64,000 nt of DNA from Gracilaria domingensis (taxonomy: Eukaryota; Rhodophyta; Florideophyceae; Gracilariales; Gracilariaceae). The stretch's first letter is position 1; the number at the start of each line of letters is the position of its first letter. Shown one piece after another: positions 32,505 to 44,752 of the stretch. The notes beneath the pieces were generated by a model. It saw only the letters and a list, made by a program, of their open reading frames with translations. It was not told the origin of the DNA and ran no database searches. The DNA lies in the NCBI GenBank assembly GCA_022539475.1, contig VCMS01000149.1, forward strand, positions 62,001-126,000, in the 5' to 3' direction. A program made the position numbers and the translations under genes.

Positions 32505-32957
32505 ATGGTTAGATAAAGTGATGCGCAATGGATGTCCATCGGATGAATTCTGGGGACATCTATGGGACATCAGTCGGATATCTTCTGCGCATCCAGGATA
32601 TCCGAATGATATGCCATGGTACCCCATTGGATGTGCGTAATTGATACCCTTTACATGTCCTTTGGATGTACAGAAACTATTCCAAAGATATTCGTAAGAT
32701 GTACGAAGATATGTCCCATGGATGTCCGGAAATCCATGGGGCATCATTTGGACATCACAAAATCCAATGGATATCTCTTCGTACATCATAGGCCTGTCAG
32801 GCGGTTATCATTTGGGTATACTACATGCATCATCTGAGCATCATTTACGTATATCATGTGGACATCTTAAGGAGATCAAATGGACATCTTCAGGTTTCGT
32901 AATTCTAATATAGATTATCTTGGGGATATCATCCGGACATCAACACACCTCTCTGGG
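32505..32957 (+). mobile_element. Short noncoding element of about 11-bp units, copy A
   Basis: 453 bp, flanked by CAT at 32502-32504 and 32958-32960, inserted in pogo copy 2; copy 1 shows the empty site. The body is a degenerate array with core GGAYATC at one-helical-turn spacing, for example starts at 32554, 32565 and 32576. It ends CTCTCTGGG. It is homologous over its whole length to copy B in inverse orientation. No protein is encoded. Confidence 0.85.
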
Positions 32958-33401
32958 CATTCGTACAATTACGTCGTACGTTACACAAACATCGTTAATG
33001 GCTTCTCGGCTTGTGGTATATGGGAAAATCAAACAAAAGGGCCTAATCACAGGGTCATAACGCGAAAAGATATCAAAAACATCGGTGAACATAACAGCCA
33101 CCAAGAAGCGTACACATCTTACTTCCAGCTTGTAGAGGACTACACCAATTCGAGGAACCTACTGAAAGCTGACGGAGATGTGATGCAAAACGGAACGCTA
33201 AACACTCGGGCGGGCGCGCTGCTGACAAAACAGGCCGTCTTCAAAGATCTGAAAGAGCAATTTGAGGCGCGGCAGGCAGTGGAAGCTCAAAAAGTGGCGC
33301 GCGCGGCATAGCGTGAAGAGCAACGGGCGAGGAAAGAGCGAGAGGCTGTCGCTCGCGCAGAGCAGCAAGCTCAACGCGCTGAGGAAGTGGAGCAGCGTAG
33401 A

Positions 33402-33834
33402 CCCATAGAAGTATACAGATGCTGGAATGATACCCCGTGGATTTAAAATCCGGATGTCTTTCGGATATCATCGGGATATCTTACGTACATCCATGATATC
33501 CCTGTGACATCCAGTAGATATAACAGATGATGTACGGTATGATACTCTTTTGATGCTCTTGAGACATGCATCAACTACTTTGGAAGATATAACAGTAGAT
33601 AGAACGAATGATTTCGAAAACCAAAGTTGCTTCTCTTGGAATTGCTCGGGCATCATTCGAACATCCAGAAATCAGACGAATATCATTGGTATGGATATTG
33701 CGAGCATTGTCGTGTATCTTATGTACATCGGCCGTATATCCAACTTCGAAAATCAGATGGATATCCAAGAAATCACTCGGATATCCAAAGCATATCTAAG
33801 GAATATCAAGTGGATATCAAATTGTTTCCCTGGG
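33402..33834 (+). mobile_element. Short noncoding element of about 11-bp units, copy C (divergent)
   Basis: 433 bp, flanked by AGA at 33399-33401 and 33835-33837, inserted in pogo copy 2 between blocks that are continuous in copy 1. It begins CCCATAG and ends CCCTGGG, so the ends are a short CCCA/TGGG inverted repeat. Read from the right end it starts CCCAGGGAAACAATTTGATA and continues with units such as TGATATCC, TGATATTCC and GGATATCC every 9-13 bp. It is a diverged relative of copies A and B. Confidence 0.8.
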
Positions 33835-34615
33835 AGACTTCATCGTGAAGCAGACGCCCAACAGCGGCTGCTGGAGCGAGAGAGTCGTGCTACTGCCGCA
33901 GCACGACGACGGAAGGAGCGCGAGAACGACCGAGCGAGAAAGGCTGCAGAGCGCGCATGGAAGGCGGAGGAGGGCGAGCGAGAAAAGGCACAAAGCGCCG
34001 CGGCTCGTGCTGCAGAGCTTGCTCAAACCAAGGCGGAAGAGGAGAGGCACTACATTTGGCTGAAAGAATGGCCTCGTCGGCAGATGGTTCTTAGCCGTTC
34101 AAGGTCCGATCGGCGCGCTAGGGCAAGTTTACAGGCCACAGTGAGGAGGGCGGGGTAACAAAAGCACCGCTCCAAAACTGCTTTAAATTATATTTCGTTT
34201 TTTACTTTTGTCCCATATGGACGTAAAAAAGAGGTGGTTATTGGATACTTCGCGAACGCCAATGATCTCGTATGGAGGGCAGAACGACATCTTGTTGACT
34301 CCCAATACTTCGTACATGTACGGCTGACATTGTGACCATCATTATGCATTAAGTTTGAGCAAATTTGAATGACGAAAAGCAGTTTTTTTTACTTTACTTT
34401 CATTTTCCCAAACAGGGGCACCTGCTGATAATCCACTTTAGATACTTGCTAGTGCAAATCTGCAAAACTCGAGAAATGGCGGGATCAATGATATTGGGTT
34501 AAAGCAGAATACAAAACAGAAAATGTAGAGCTCAATCCCGGCTTCTACAAGAACTTGAAACTGGTTCGGAACTCCATCTCAATAAAAAATATGACTCAAC
34601 CTTGTTCCTTTACTA

Positions 34616-36819
34616 CTAGGCCCAATCGTACCCTCTGGCATAAAACCCCCTGCGTAGTTTGTTGTTACCAAACTCGTATCTTTCTAGAACTTTCTCAAAC
34701 AAGTGAAAACCGCTTCTTTCCTTCTTTTGTAGAAAATACTTCATGTAGCCCTGTAGTTGTGCATAAAACCCCTTCAAATCTTCTGTACTTGTTTTATCAA
34801 TCACATCATTTATTCTCACATCTTTCTCAAGCACACTGACTTGCTTTTCAAACAATATATCTAAACCTTCTTTGACAAACAATATTCCATTAAAACTAGA
34901 TCTTAGGGAGAAGCACTAATATTTGGTAACTCTAAAGGAAATACGAACGGACATAAAACGTCCCAAAATAGTTTTCCATTGACACCAAACATCCTCAGAC
35001 GCACATATTACTCGATTTGTTGCCGAGCCCTTCTCAACCATCAGCATTATTTCAATGGGACAAACCTAATCTCTCTGTTTCAATCTTTGCGTTAGGAGCC
35101 CGAAGGGTTCCTAACACAAATATTGAAACCATCTCACGCACTTTTTGTGTGCTCCGCCACAAAAAATAGAAACTAATCATAATTTCTTCTCCCATTAACA
35201 CTCTCCAAGCCAGTTAAAACAAAGCGTATTTGTTTTTGTTTTGTCCATAGCAGTTTTCATCTTGCCGGCAAAGATTCTGCACCCGAGGAAACCAGTCTTT
35301 TACAGACTGAAAGCAATGTTGCGACATAGACGCTACTTCTTTTGTTGTCTTACTTGAAGGCCAGTGACCTTCACAAAAGCCAAATATTCGTGTGATACCA
35401 TCATTGCTTACATGGCATCCAAAAACAATTGAAATAAAATCCTAAAGTAAAGTGTACCTGTTGAGACTGACGCAATAGGTGCGGCAAGAGCACACTATCG
35501 GCAAAGTCAGAGACAACGTGCATTGTGCAACTGTTAGACTGATATTTCAATTGTATCTCCTTGTAAAAGCGGAATTCGTTCGTCGCATCAGTCCTGTGTT
35601 GATCTCGGGCATGCAAAAGTGCTTTTGACATCTACTATAGCGTCCATCTGGTTTGAAAGCTTAGCGCAGGTATCGCAAAAATCGCTACCTTTCTTCATTA
35701 TGCGGATCGTAAGCAGATATTGCTTCCAGACCTTTCGAAATGACCACTTTGCCAGTGGGTTCTCTGAACGCTGCTGCGATGTGACGGGGTTCTCAAAATA
35801 GGCATCCATTATATCTCCCCAAGATTCTTTATATCTTTGGTGCACGTTTTCGATAGTGGTACTCCTCGGAAAAAACTGAACAGGCCTGTTTTCTGCAGAT
35901 CCCGGCCACTGAGGCATGCAGTTGCGTTCAGATCTGCTTGTCTTTGTAAGAAATGCAGCGCTACTAAACTCTGTGCAGTGAGAATACCATTCCTCCGTTT
36001 ATTGTAGTACTGTTCCGGAATTTCAAGGGCTTTGGATTCTAATACTTCGGAAGCCACTGATGCGGTTCTTCTGGGATGCATCTGTCCAACACCAGAAAAG
36101 TCATTAGCGCACATTCTTACGCCGTTGATCGCATACCGTACTATGATGCGTGCTTCCGCCGTGCCCTGTCTTCTCAGATCCTTTCGTTTTCGTGCGTAAC
36201 GTGCTGGATTTCGCATGAGCTCATTTGGGGAGTCCCGAGGAGCGGTTAGTGCGAGTAGCATTGCGGGAACGGCATTACGTCGCGTAACTTGATCAAATAT
36301 TGAAAATGGAATGGCAAGAACTTCGTCGCACTCAAAACCGAACTGAGAGCTACATGTACATTCAGATTTGTAGCATTGAAAGTGTCGCAGTGCATTAAGC
36401 TTTCGCTCAGAATGTGTCGCAGATTCTTGGGGAGGAGTACTTCGTAGAACACGGTGGTGGTTGGGTGTAAGCGAAGTGTGGCCTTCTTCTTCAGCCTCAT
36501 CGCTACTGCTCGTCGGAATTTCCGGTTTACTTTGCTGACGTAATAGGTATTGCTCTTGGATTGACTCCGCATCACAGAGAAGATAGTCACCGTTCATGCT
36601 GAGACATAGCAAACCGCAAGACGATGGTTGCTTCTGCGCGTATAGTTGTGATCCGCTGGTTGTCAGAAGCACTTCCGAGAGGTCCAAGTAATGGTAGAAG
36701 AAAAAGTTTTGGCTCGTTTCTGAGCAATGATTGAAATTTATTTTCAGAACAGTAACGGTTCTATGAAACTGCGGTTGAAATATCTTTGCTTTTAGACGAC
36801 CAATTACTCTGAGAGACAT
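34616..36819 (-). pseudogene. Relic of a DUF7869-like transposase gene
   Basis: The minus strand carries, in several frames, blocks in the order of a widespread transposon-borne protein family: an N-terminal region (36819-35809) with NKRRNGILTAQSLVALHFLQ, then VHQRYKESWGDIMDAYFENP and SDFCDTCAKLSNQMDA (35917-35588), then MHVVSDFADSVLLPHLLRQ (35631-35401), then CEGHWPSSKTTKEVASMSQH and ENCYGQNKNKYALF (about 35390-35200), and a tail (34882-34616). The NCxGQNKN block is typical of DUF7869 proteins, which have an RNase-H-like fold. Family assignment is from memory of that block and is moderate. It is broken in several places. Ends were not found; 34431-34615 shows nothing else. Confidence 0.6.
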
Positions 36820-37124
36820 GTCAGATTGTAGCCCTTTGAGAAAGCTCTTCAGTGATGTATGAATTAGCTGATGTTGAGAATTCGTCCTAACGAGTATCTA
36901 AAATGGATTGCCACCCAAATACGGATCTGTTCAAAACAGCTGAAGCAAAAAATGACCTACTTGTGTAGCAATGATTGGCATTTTTGATTTCGGTTCGACG
37001 CAAAAAAACCAAAACACTGTGGCGTTCGAAAGAGCGGAACTATTTCAGAGATGGAATACATCGCATCGTCCAGTAGCAGCTCCTGAGTAGACACAGATCC
37101 CTCCGTACAACAAAATATCACGCT

Positions 37125-38136
37125 ATGGAGACCAAAAAGCAATGCACGGGAGGGCCTAGTTTTACGCCGCAAGAAGACATGTCCATTGCCGGCGCATATA
37201 TTAAAACCTCAGAGGATCCAATTGTCGGCACAGATCGGAAGAAGAAGACATTTTTTGACGCCGTTTCCAAAGTATAAAATGACGTCTCTAAACCTAGCAA
37301 CCGCATGAGTCGCTCAGTGGAATCTATTGCACACCGAGTTAAACTCATCAACACCAAATATGTTCTGTTCTCTACTTGCTTCTCCAAAGCAACCCGACCC
37401 AACCCATTCGGATTTAACGAAGAGGACAGAAAGAAGATGACAACAACCCTATACAATGGAGTCAAAAGGAGCACTCCTTCAGATGACTGTTGCGAAGCCT
37501 TTAAATTCAGAGAGGCCTGGAATGTGTTGCAGTCACTTCCAAAGTTTTCGGTAGCAGATCAAACTCCAAAAACAGAGAATAGCAGTAACACAAGCGCACC
37601 TTCGCAGCAACAACAAGGATCTTCGAGCGAAGCCGACTGTGAAGAAGAGCGCAGAGAAGGATTTTTCTTATGCCGAACGCTCTACTGGACGGAAGGCAGC
37701 TAAAATAGAGTTCATCAGGCAAACACATTACTAAGAGAAGATAAATGTAGCACAGCAGGCTCTAAAACTACAGCGCAAACGAGCAGAGGAGATACAGAGG
37801 GAGAGTGATATTTCATTGCTTACCGCTAACGCAGACACCAGTTTAGAGGTGATGGAATTCTCCCGAGTATTTCGGAAACCTGTGTTGGATAAATTTCAAA
37901 GAGAGCAAGCTAGCGAAGAGCAAGCACGTAAGAAAATCCGAGTCGAAGAGACCGCATCTTGTGCGTTGGAATCCGAGAAGGAAGATACTATAGAGGTTCC
38001 AGAATCTGCTTCCAATTGGCTCTGTTTTCAGTGCGTTTGTAGGCTGAAATTGCAGGAAACGCTCGTAAAACCCGCAAAAGCCAACAACAAAGATTGCTCG
38101 CTTTTGGACAAGTGCCGCGTCCGCAAAGCCGTCTAA
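37125..38136 (+). pseudogene. Harbinger accessory protein, Myb/SANT-like, copy 2
   Basis: Starts at ATG 37125 (METKKQCTGGPSFTPQEDMS), with the DNA-binding trihelix-like block AYIKTSEDPIVGTD and FFDAVSKV, then FKFREAWNVLQSLPKF, a serine-rich linker, and a C-terminal helical part (to 38136) with VMEFSRVFRKPVLDKFQRE. A TAA (about 37275) falls where a tyrosine is expected, and the frame changes near 37700, where a RPxGRKxAK-type block should lie. It is therefore not functional as read. It corresponds to the accessory gene of copy 1. Confidence 0.75.
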
Positions 38137-38160
38137 TTTTTCTGAGCTAGACGCGTTTGA

Positions 38161-39500
38161 TTACGAGTTTCCAGCCACATTCCATAAATGATCCATGACA
38201 TCCTTTTGCACTGCTCGTTGTTCCTCCTCTTTGTTTAGAAAGCTCTCCGTTTTACACAACGCCGCGATTGACCCTGGCAAAAGCAGGTCGTCTCTAGTTT
38301 TACTCCAAACCGGAGTTGCAGCCTGTACTGTGATCGGATCAGCTGTCCCATCGCTCATTGTCCCTTCTTGTTCTTCGTCAGTGAGCCATTCCTGCACCAT
38401 CATGTTGTACAACACAATGCAGCAATACATGACTTCATTCATGGTCTCCGCTCTTCAGAACCGTAAAGTCCGACGTAGTACATGCCCATGCCATCTACAT
38501 TGAAGGACTCCAAAGGCAAGCTCAATATCTTTCCTTCTACCTTCCTGACGTACGGCTAAGTTCTTCTCTTTTTTTGTAACGGGCTCATGAATTGTGTGAA
38601 CAAATATGGGATACCTCGGATAAATGCCATCGCAGAGAAAGTATGGAATGTCTCTCTTGTTCGGATTGATAACGTATTCTACCTTAGGTGGAAATGATCC
38701 ATCAGCAATTTTGTTCAATAAAGTAGATGCGTCAAGTACATTGACATCGGTCGCGCTTCCTGGGGTGCCACAATATGCGTGCCATATCCACAGCTTTTCA
38801 TCCGCAATAGCTTCTAATGTAATCCGTGGCTTGCCTTCTTTTCCTTGATATTGTCCTCTCCAGGCGACAGGACAATTCTTCCATAGCCATTTAGAGCACT
38901 CTATGCTGCCTACAAGCCCTAGAAATCCAATTAAAGCTGTTCGATTAATTATGCGTTTCAGATCGTCTTCGATGGCACTGCGCAAGTATTCGTCTTCGAA
39001 GCATTTTACAATTACTATACAGAAGCGTTTTATGCACTCTGAAGTTTTGGATTCCCCCATGCGTACATATTCATCACTGCTATCTGTGGCACACCCATAC
39101 GCCAACAAACGAAGAGAAGCCGTCACTTTCTGCTCTGAAGTGAAGCCCGCACGACCGGCACAATCTTTTTTCCGGACGAAGTACGGGTCTATCTCGGACA
39201 GTGCTTGGCAAATCTTAAAGAAAAACGTGAGCAAAATGCGAAACCCGCACCGAAAGAAGCCTTCATGGTACACAGAAGTTGGCGACAAGTAGGCCGAATA
39301 GAGCTGCTATGCTTCACGCTCTCTGTTGGGATCAAAGTTAGCTGCTCTGCTCTTCTTCGAGCCTCCGTGTGGGGGTCTTCCCCCGTCACTTTCTGAGCTG
39401 CTGATAATGTCATGCAGCAGCTCATCAAGAGCTTCGTCAAGTTCGCTGTGTAGCAATGCGGACATGGAGAGCAGGCCGCTCTGTTGAACAAGAACGAATC
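38161..39500 (-). pseudogene. PIF/Harbinger DDE transposase, copy 2
   Basis: Main frame 39288-38455 carries KICQALSEIDPYFVRKKD, GFTSEQKVTASLRLLAYG, FCIVIVKCFEDEYLR, then GSIECSKWLWKNCPVAWRGQ, LEAIADEKLWIWHAYCGTPG, SATDVNVLDASTL and RRKDIELAFGVLQCRW, which is the Harbinger core in order. The first catalytic aspartate (DCMHW in the family) reads ECSKW, so the site looks dead. A TGA at 38455-38457 replaces the tryptophan of RFWRAETM, after which the same frame continues to 38161. The N-terminal part upstream of 39288 lies in another frame. It is less decayed than copy 1. Confidence 0.85.
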
Positions 39501-39754
39501 AGAACTTATTTTGCTGAACAGCCAGCGCTGAAGTTGCGGAAGAATGGGAGCAAATCAGCAAAAACAGAAAAATACTGGTATCCACTCAGCTTTCTCCACG
39601 TAGCAAAGTTTTTGCTTCTTCAATTTCACTCTCGTGGCGCCGGTGGAGATGCTCTAGCCCCATGCACGTTGCGGGAGCAGATTTGAGCGCTCAGGTTCTG
39701 TTTGATTTTTCGAGAATTGCAAGAATCACGCAGCGCCGGAGTGATGCACACTGT

Positions 39755-39850
39755 GTCAATCAGCCTTACAGTCGCAGAAGCCGTAGAACATAAGCGAGAT
39801 GTGCGAGCTCACGACAGTGAAGTGAAAAATCTAAGTCTGTGTTCTTCACA
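39755..39850 (+). repeat. 5' long terminal repeat of Copia-like fossil 1
   Basis: Matches the repeat ending at 43832 over most of its length (CAGCCTTACAGT, AAGCGAGAT, GCGAGCTC, TTCTTCACA). Confidence 0.7.
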
Positions 39851-42800
39851 GGTCATGGTCCATACGCAACGCTAGCACAACCTACCTTCTAATCTACTTG
39901 CAAAGCCTACAACATTCCAACCACGACAGACGCCTACAACGGCCTCACCCAAGGCCTCCGCCGTTGAGCTCGGCACGAAATCAAAGACGAACCACAACAG
40001 CCATATTAAATTGCAATCATAACCACGAACGATCACCACACCCCTTCCGACACCACACAACTCCACACAAAACAGAAACCCACTGATAACATCCCAAAAC
40101 CCCCTCCCACGTCTCAAGTCATACATTTAATCTTACTAGGCGTTCTCCATCCAAAACCACACTTAAAAACGCAAAGCCTCTCTTCATCTCACATCCAATC
40201 TACCAGCCTCCATAAATCCCATTTATCTCAGCGTCTTTGAAGAACTCTAAATCACCTTTGTCAACGCCAATCTTTGTAGTCTCTCGGTCACAATTCTCTG
40301 CCAAATATTCCAGCCCGGCGATGATCCCAAACCACTCGACTGTACCAAAAAGTCATCAAACAAGTTAACCGCAACACCGAACAAGACCACGATTTCTTGA
40401 AAACTGAAGCTGAGAGCATCCTGTTCGATGGAGACACTAAGCTCGATGATTATGTCAAGTCAGAACGCGAAGTTAGAGAACGGATGCTCGCCACCCGCTA
40501 CTCGAAGATCGAAGCAGAGACGCCAACGCTCACATTCCTCATCGACGGACTCAAATCAAACCAGGCAATCACGAATATCGTCTTCCACTTCCTGATCAAC
40601 AAGCCTATCACCATCCAGGTGTTCTACAGTCGCTTGAGGGAGCGATAGAATTACAAGAAACGCATTCAGCCTCTCAAATCTGAACCTTCTCCATCCTTCA
40701 CGGAGGACTGCGAAGGACCAGATACTTCCCGAGGATATTCCCGCCGACCGTTCAGAGGCAAACCACGCCAGCACTAATCTCAAAAGGGAACCCGTCCATA
40801 ACATTCGGATGCAAGCTGCAGAGACCCAGCTCACCCCAAAAACCGTTCTTCAAGAGCCAAATTTGCTCAATGGAACTACCCGGCACTTCCCCCAGCCGAC
40901 CTTCTCGGCTTCAACCAGCTACAGCTCCCATCACCGCCGCCACCCGTCGATATCACCTCGGAGCACAATAACCAAGCCAAAGGTATGTTCCTGCTGGACC
41001 ACCGCGCCAAATCGTCTCTCATCACTCGTCCCACCTCAGCAATGAAACCGCTAAAACATATGACATATACCCATACGAGAACCAACCAGCCGAGCAGTTG
41101 CACGCAGCATGGAGCCCTGCACATTCGGCTCCACAGGAGTAACCAGTTCTTACGCACCTACGCAGTAGCCAATGCCAGACTCAAGCATAATTTGATGTCA
41201 GCCCACGATCTAGCCCATCGCTACGGCTTCATTACCTTCACAGAAGACAAACGGCAAATCCTCAACACCAAAGTGAACCCTTCCCGTCTTCTGGCAACAG
41301 CACAGTGGACGGGATCCAAATATGGACTTAGAGGCAAGATACAAACTCATACATCTGCCCTGCCATCCCGTACAATGCCGAGTAGAGTAAACCCCTCAAG
41401 CACACGGATTCTCGCCGCCATGCACCCCCGTCGTAGACACCCTCCCACACACACCAATCTCAAATAGTACCGGTCAACCAGGCCAAACCGCAAATATCAC
41501 AGCCCATCTCCATTCATAAGCTCCACATTACTGTAGCCTCACCCCCACATACAAATATTCAGACCCAAACTAACGCGTGGCACCTCAAACTTAACCGCGC
41601 ATACCCCGGCAAACTTACACTCACGGCCAAACACAGGCTTCTTCCTACCCTGCCACAGAGTCCCCCACACGACACCCACCTCACATGCTCGGCATGCAAA
41701 CAAGCCGAAACGCATCCAGAGCCAAACAAACAAAAAAGCACGAATACCGCGTCGGAGCATACATCAGCGCCCACACATGTGGTCCAATTAAGCCAACATT
41801 CACTCATGGCAACAACGACATACTCATCCTAATCTGCGCCAACACCAAATTTGCCTTCGCACATTTCATGCGTGACCGCAAAGATATCCCACAGCATGTA
41901 GATCAAACGCTTCTTCATCACATAGCCGATGGAAATCAACATCCACTATCAGAATCCCGCAGCAATATAGCTAAAGAATACAAACTCAGCCGCATCAACA
42001 CGATCTACGACGAATACTACCTCAAACATCACCTCCAAACTCTACACCAACCGCAGGAAAACTCGATCGCAGAGCGATATAATCGCACTCTAATGGAATC
42101 CTTTCGCTCGTTCCTCACAGCGCCACAACTACCGGACACTTTCTGGGAAGATGCAGCACGCGACACAGTATTCAAATACAGCCTGCTCTATCACAACAAC
42201 ATAAGAACCTCTCCCTACAGCATTTAGTACGGCCAGGCATCAAATATCTCTCGCATTTATACCCTTGGTGAACTTGAAAACCTCCCCATCTATGCCCCGA
42301 AAACTAAGCTTCAACCCCGAGGGCAACCCGCAAGATACATGTACTGAACCTCACTCACACACTTAATGGTATGCAAACTGAACAATAAACAATTCCAAGA
42401 AATCAGAGCGCAGGACTTCCATCCTCATCACAAAATAACACACCTCACAGCCGGTTAAACCGAAAGCCACAAGGTCCGAACCTGCAAAATAACGCCCACA
42501 ATCAGAACAATCCAGGTAGACACACCACCACCAACCACACTCGAACAAGCCCGCACCTACCGCCATCCTACATTCTGTCAAAAAGCGCATGATGAAGAAC
42601 TCCAAAACCTCGATCACCACCAAAGCATCAAATGATTACCCCCACACTTTCAACCCCCACCCGAAAGATTAACACCCCTCATCAAGCTTTACCGCTACAA
42701 ACTCCCAGCAGAAGGCACATTCACACAAGGCAAAGCTCGCTGCAACCCTCGCGCGGACCGCATGCAACCGGAACTCCACTATACTCCCCTCCATCGCACA

Positions 42801-43691
42801 GCATATGCAGAAGACATAACAACGGAAAGAATACTCCTAGCCCTCCATGCGACGCACAATCTTTTTCTGGAGCACTTTGACATTAAATCAGCCTAAATTC
42901 ATGAGCAAAATCCACATTCCCGCCCCGTGTACGTCAAACACATGACAAAATTCGACGGCACATACCATCATCACAACAGCAAATGTGGCCTGCTCCAATG
43001 CAATCTATATGGATCCCTACCAGCAGCTTACTTCTGCATCCATGGACTCAAAACATATCTCGCCAAGCTTAAGTAGCAGCCCTCCGAGCACGACCCGTTT
43101 ATGTACACCAAAACCACGCCAAACGGATTCCTACTCATAAGCACAACCATTGATGACCTCTTCGTCCTCGCCACAACTCAAAACCTCATCCATGAATTAC
43201 ACAAACAACTCCTCCAAAAGTATACAATCAAACAGTTCGGCCCACCCACACAGTTTCTAAACTGGAAAATTCACGGAACCCAGCAGGGCATTCACCACTC
43301 GCAAGCAGATACCATAGAGGCACTTCTCGTTCAAACAGGTATGAACCAATGCAGCCCAGCGGATACACCGTACAAAAACGTCCAAAACTTGGATCAACAA
43401 CCAGACACCCCACTCTTGTCCGCCCGGCAAGCCACAACATATCGCAGCATCTTGGGCGACATCCGCTATATCACAGATAGCACAGAGATTACAAAATTAT
43501 ATCGACATACGCCATCATTATCTAGCACATCATCTGGCCCCAAACCTCATTCGCATCCATCACATGCCAACCATGGACATGTTAGCCGACATACTCACCA
43601 AGCCGCTACAAGAAGATCGATTCAAAGAACTGCGACAACAGCTGAACATTTTCCCCTGCCCCACTCCAAATGCCAATCAGCAACCGGGGAC

Positions 43692-43832
43692 TGTCAATCA
43701 GCATCATCACCCTTGCTGATTCACATTTTTCTAGATGAAAATCAGCCTTACAGTAGCAGAAGCAGTAGAAAATAAGCGAGATATGCGAGCTCGTGACAAT
43801 AACGTGGAGGCATCAAGTCTGTCTTCTTCACA
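43692..43832 (+). repeat. 3' long terminal repeat of Copia-like fossil 1
   Basis: Longer than the 5' copy by about 45 bp near its start; preceded by a purine run typical of a polypurine tract. Confidence 0.65.
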
Positions 43833-44658
43833 CACTCCGAAGCAGCATGAACTTCAGGCTGCGAGCAGCATGCGCTCACTCACGCCCTTGGACGCTCACG
43901 GTGACCCGTCAACACATAACTACATGAAGTGATTTAACGCCTCTATCAATCATATATACACATTTGAATGCTATTCATTTGCACATCCGATGATTTCTTC
44001 AGCTTTCTGTTTCAATTCATCTTTCTCTGCATCGCCAATCTTTCCCCTTTGCAAACTCCAAAGCGTATAACCCTTATTCTGACATGAGAAACACAACGTT
44101 TGACAACAAGGACCACACCATTGTTGAATTTTGGTGGCAACTATTTCTTAAAGACCTTTCTTTTTACTCTCAACAAAAAATTATAAACCGAAGTAAACAA
44201 TACCCAAATTTCTCTTCGACCATTTTATGTACATCTGGATTTGATATCTTTCTTCCAACACCTTCAGCTCTATTTTACTTTCAACGAACATCTTTGATAT
44301 AAATCTGCTTCATTCTCAAAGGCTCTAGAGGATGCGACTAGTGCAGAGTTTTGAATAGAACGAAACCGGCAATAGTTGACAGAAAAAACCTCTTCGTAAG
44401 CTGCTTGGCGAAGGAAGAAAATTTCATGCCTCTGGAAACAATATCACGAAATTTTCAATAGCTTCAATGTCTAATACTTGGCCGATTAGTTCTCAGCAGT
44501 AATCCCCTATTTCTCGATCTAGCCATTTGATAAAATACGCAAAAAGTATTCACGTGGGCACATATCAAGCGATCAAGGACGTTGAAAATCGGGTTTTCAA
44601 AAGAAGGTTGTCTAAAAATCTGAGCATATTCTGGCTGAATATGTCAACCCTTCGTTTC
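43833..44658. other. Spacer between two LTR fossils
   Basis: AT-rich DNA between the two Copia-like elements. I see no gene, repeat or RNA in it. Confidence 0.5.
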
Positions 44659-44752
44659 TGGGATAGTCACGATAGCTTGGATGTCTCTCTCCGGTAGGAT
44701 GATCTTCGGAGTGTATTTATTGGGTCTCTTTGCGTGTACACGCGTTCTAACA
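44659..44752 (-). repeat. 3' long terminal repeat of Copia-like fossil 2
   Basis: On the minus strand begins TGTTAGAACGCGTGTACACG and ends TATCCCA. Confidence 0.8.

Larger units (their letters stand above)
31357..34158 (+). pseudogene. Pogo-type transposase gene, copy 2, broken and twice inserted into
   Basis: The gene keeps its ATG (31357) and an uninterrupted first third through LRQAYKEYSITSPEQ and VDESGLSTRTA, where copy 1 has its 8-bp deletion. It then stops at a TGA (32104) where copy 1 reads CGC. The core after this shows TMDGYGAHCTY and LDYSVFSPFK in more than one frame. After the first insertion it resumes at HSYNYVVRYTNIVNGFSACG (about 32955), reads to a TAG near 33309, and after the second insertion ends with the same Arg/Glu/Ala-rich tail and RRAG terminus as copy 1 (34158). 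It cannot encode an active transposase. Confidence 0.85.
31050..34430 (+). mobile_element. Pogo-type element, copy 2, with two later insertions
   Basis: It is homologous to copy 1 throughout, from about 31050 to GCACCTGCTGATA at 34418-34430. Two short 11-bp-unit elements interrupt it at 32505-32957 and 33402-33834, each with a 3-bp duplication. Subtracting them leaves about 2.49 kb, the same as copy 1. The left end may be CAGGTACC near 31014, which resembles the inverted right end CAGGTGCC, but I cannot fix it. Confidence 0.75.
36900..39654. mobile_element. PIF/Harbinger DNA transposon, copy 2
   Basis: Holds the same two-gene, tail-to-tail layout as copy 1 but is a distinct family: Myb-like gene on + (37125-38136) and transposase on - (about 39500-38161). 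The right end is probably CCGGTGGAGATGCTC (39640-39654), a usual kind of Harbinger terminus. The left end was not found next to the genes; the nearest sequence resembling an inverted match is GAGCATCGCCACCGGGG at 27577, which would make the element 12 kb with several later insertions. The left limit given here is only a working value. Confidence 0.6.
39755..43832 (+). mobile_element. Copia-like LTR retrotransposon fossil 1
   Basis: A short direct terminal repeat beginning TGTCAATCAG and ending TTCTTCACA is seen at 39755-39850 and, with extra sequence inside, at 43692-43832. Likely 5-bp flanking duplication CACTG/CACTC (one mismatch). Inside, in Copia order, are a gag-like part (about 40400-40650), a zinc-finger/integrase region (about 41080-42230, with the ENSIAERYNRTLMESFRSFL block), and reverse transcriptase with RNase H (about 42800-43640, IDDLFVLATT and QADTIEALLVQTGM). 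It is broken in many places; divergence of the repeats suggests considerable age. The sense strand is strikingly A- and C-rich. Confidence 0.75.

Noticed and set aside
32505-33834. CRISPR array or ordinary satellite for the repeated GGATATCC blocks
   Set aside because: Units are short and degenerate with no separate spacers, and each block is bounded by a 3-bp target duplication, as for a mobile element.
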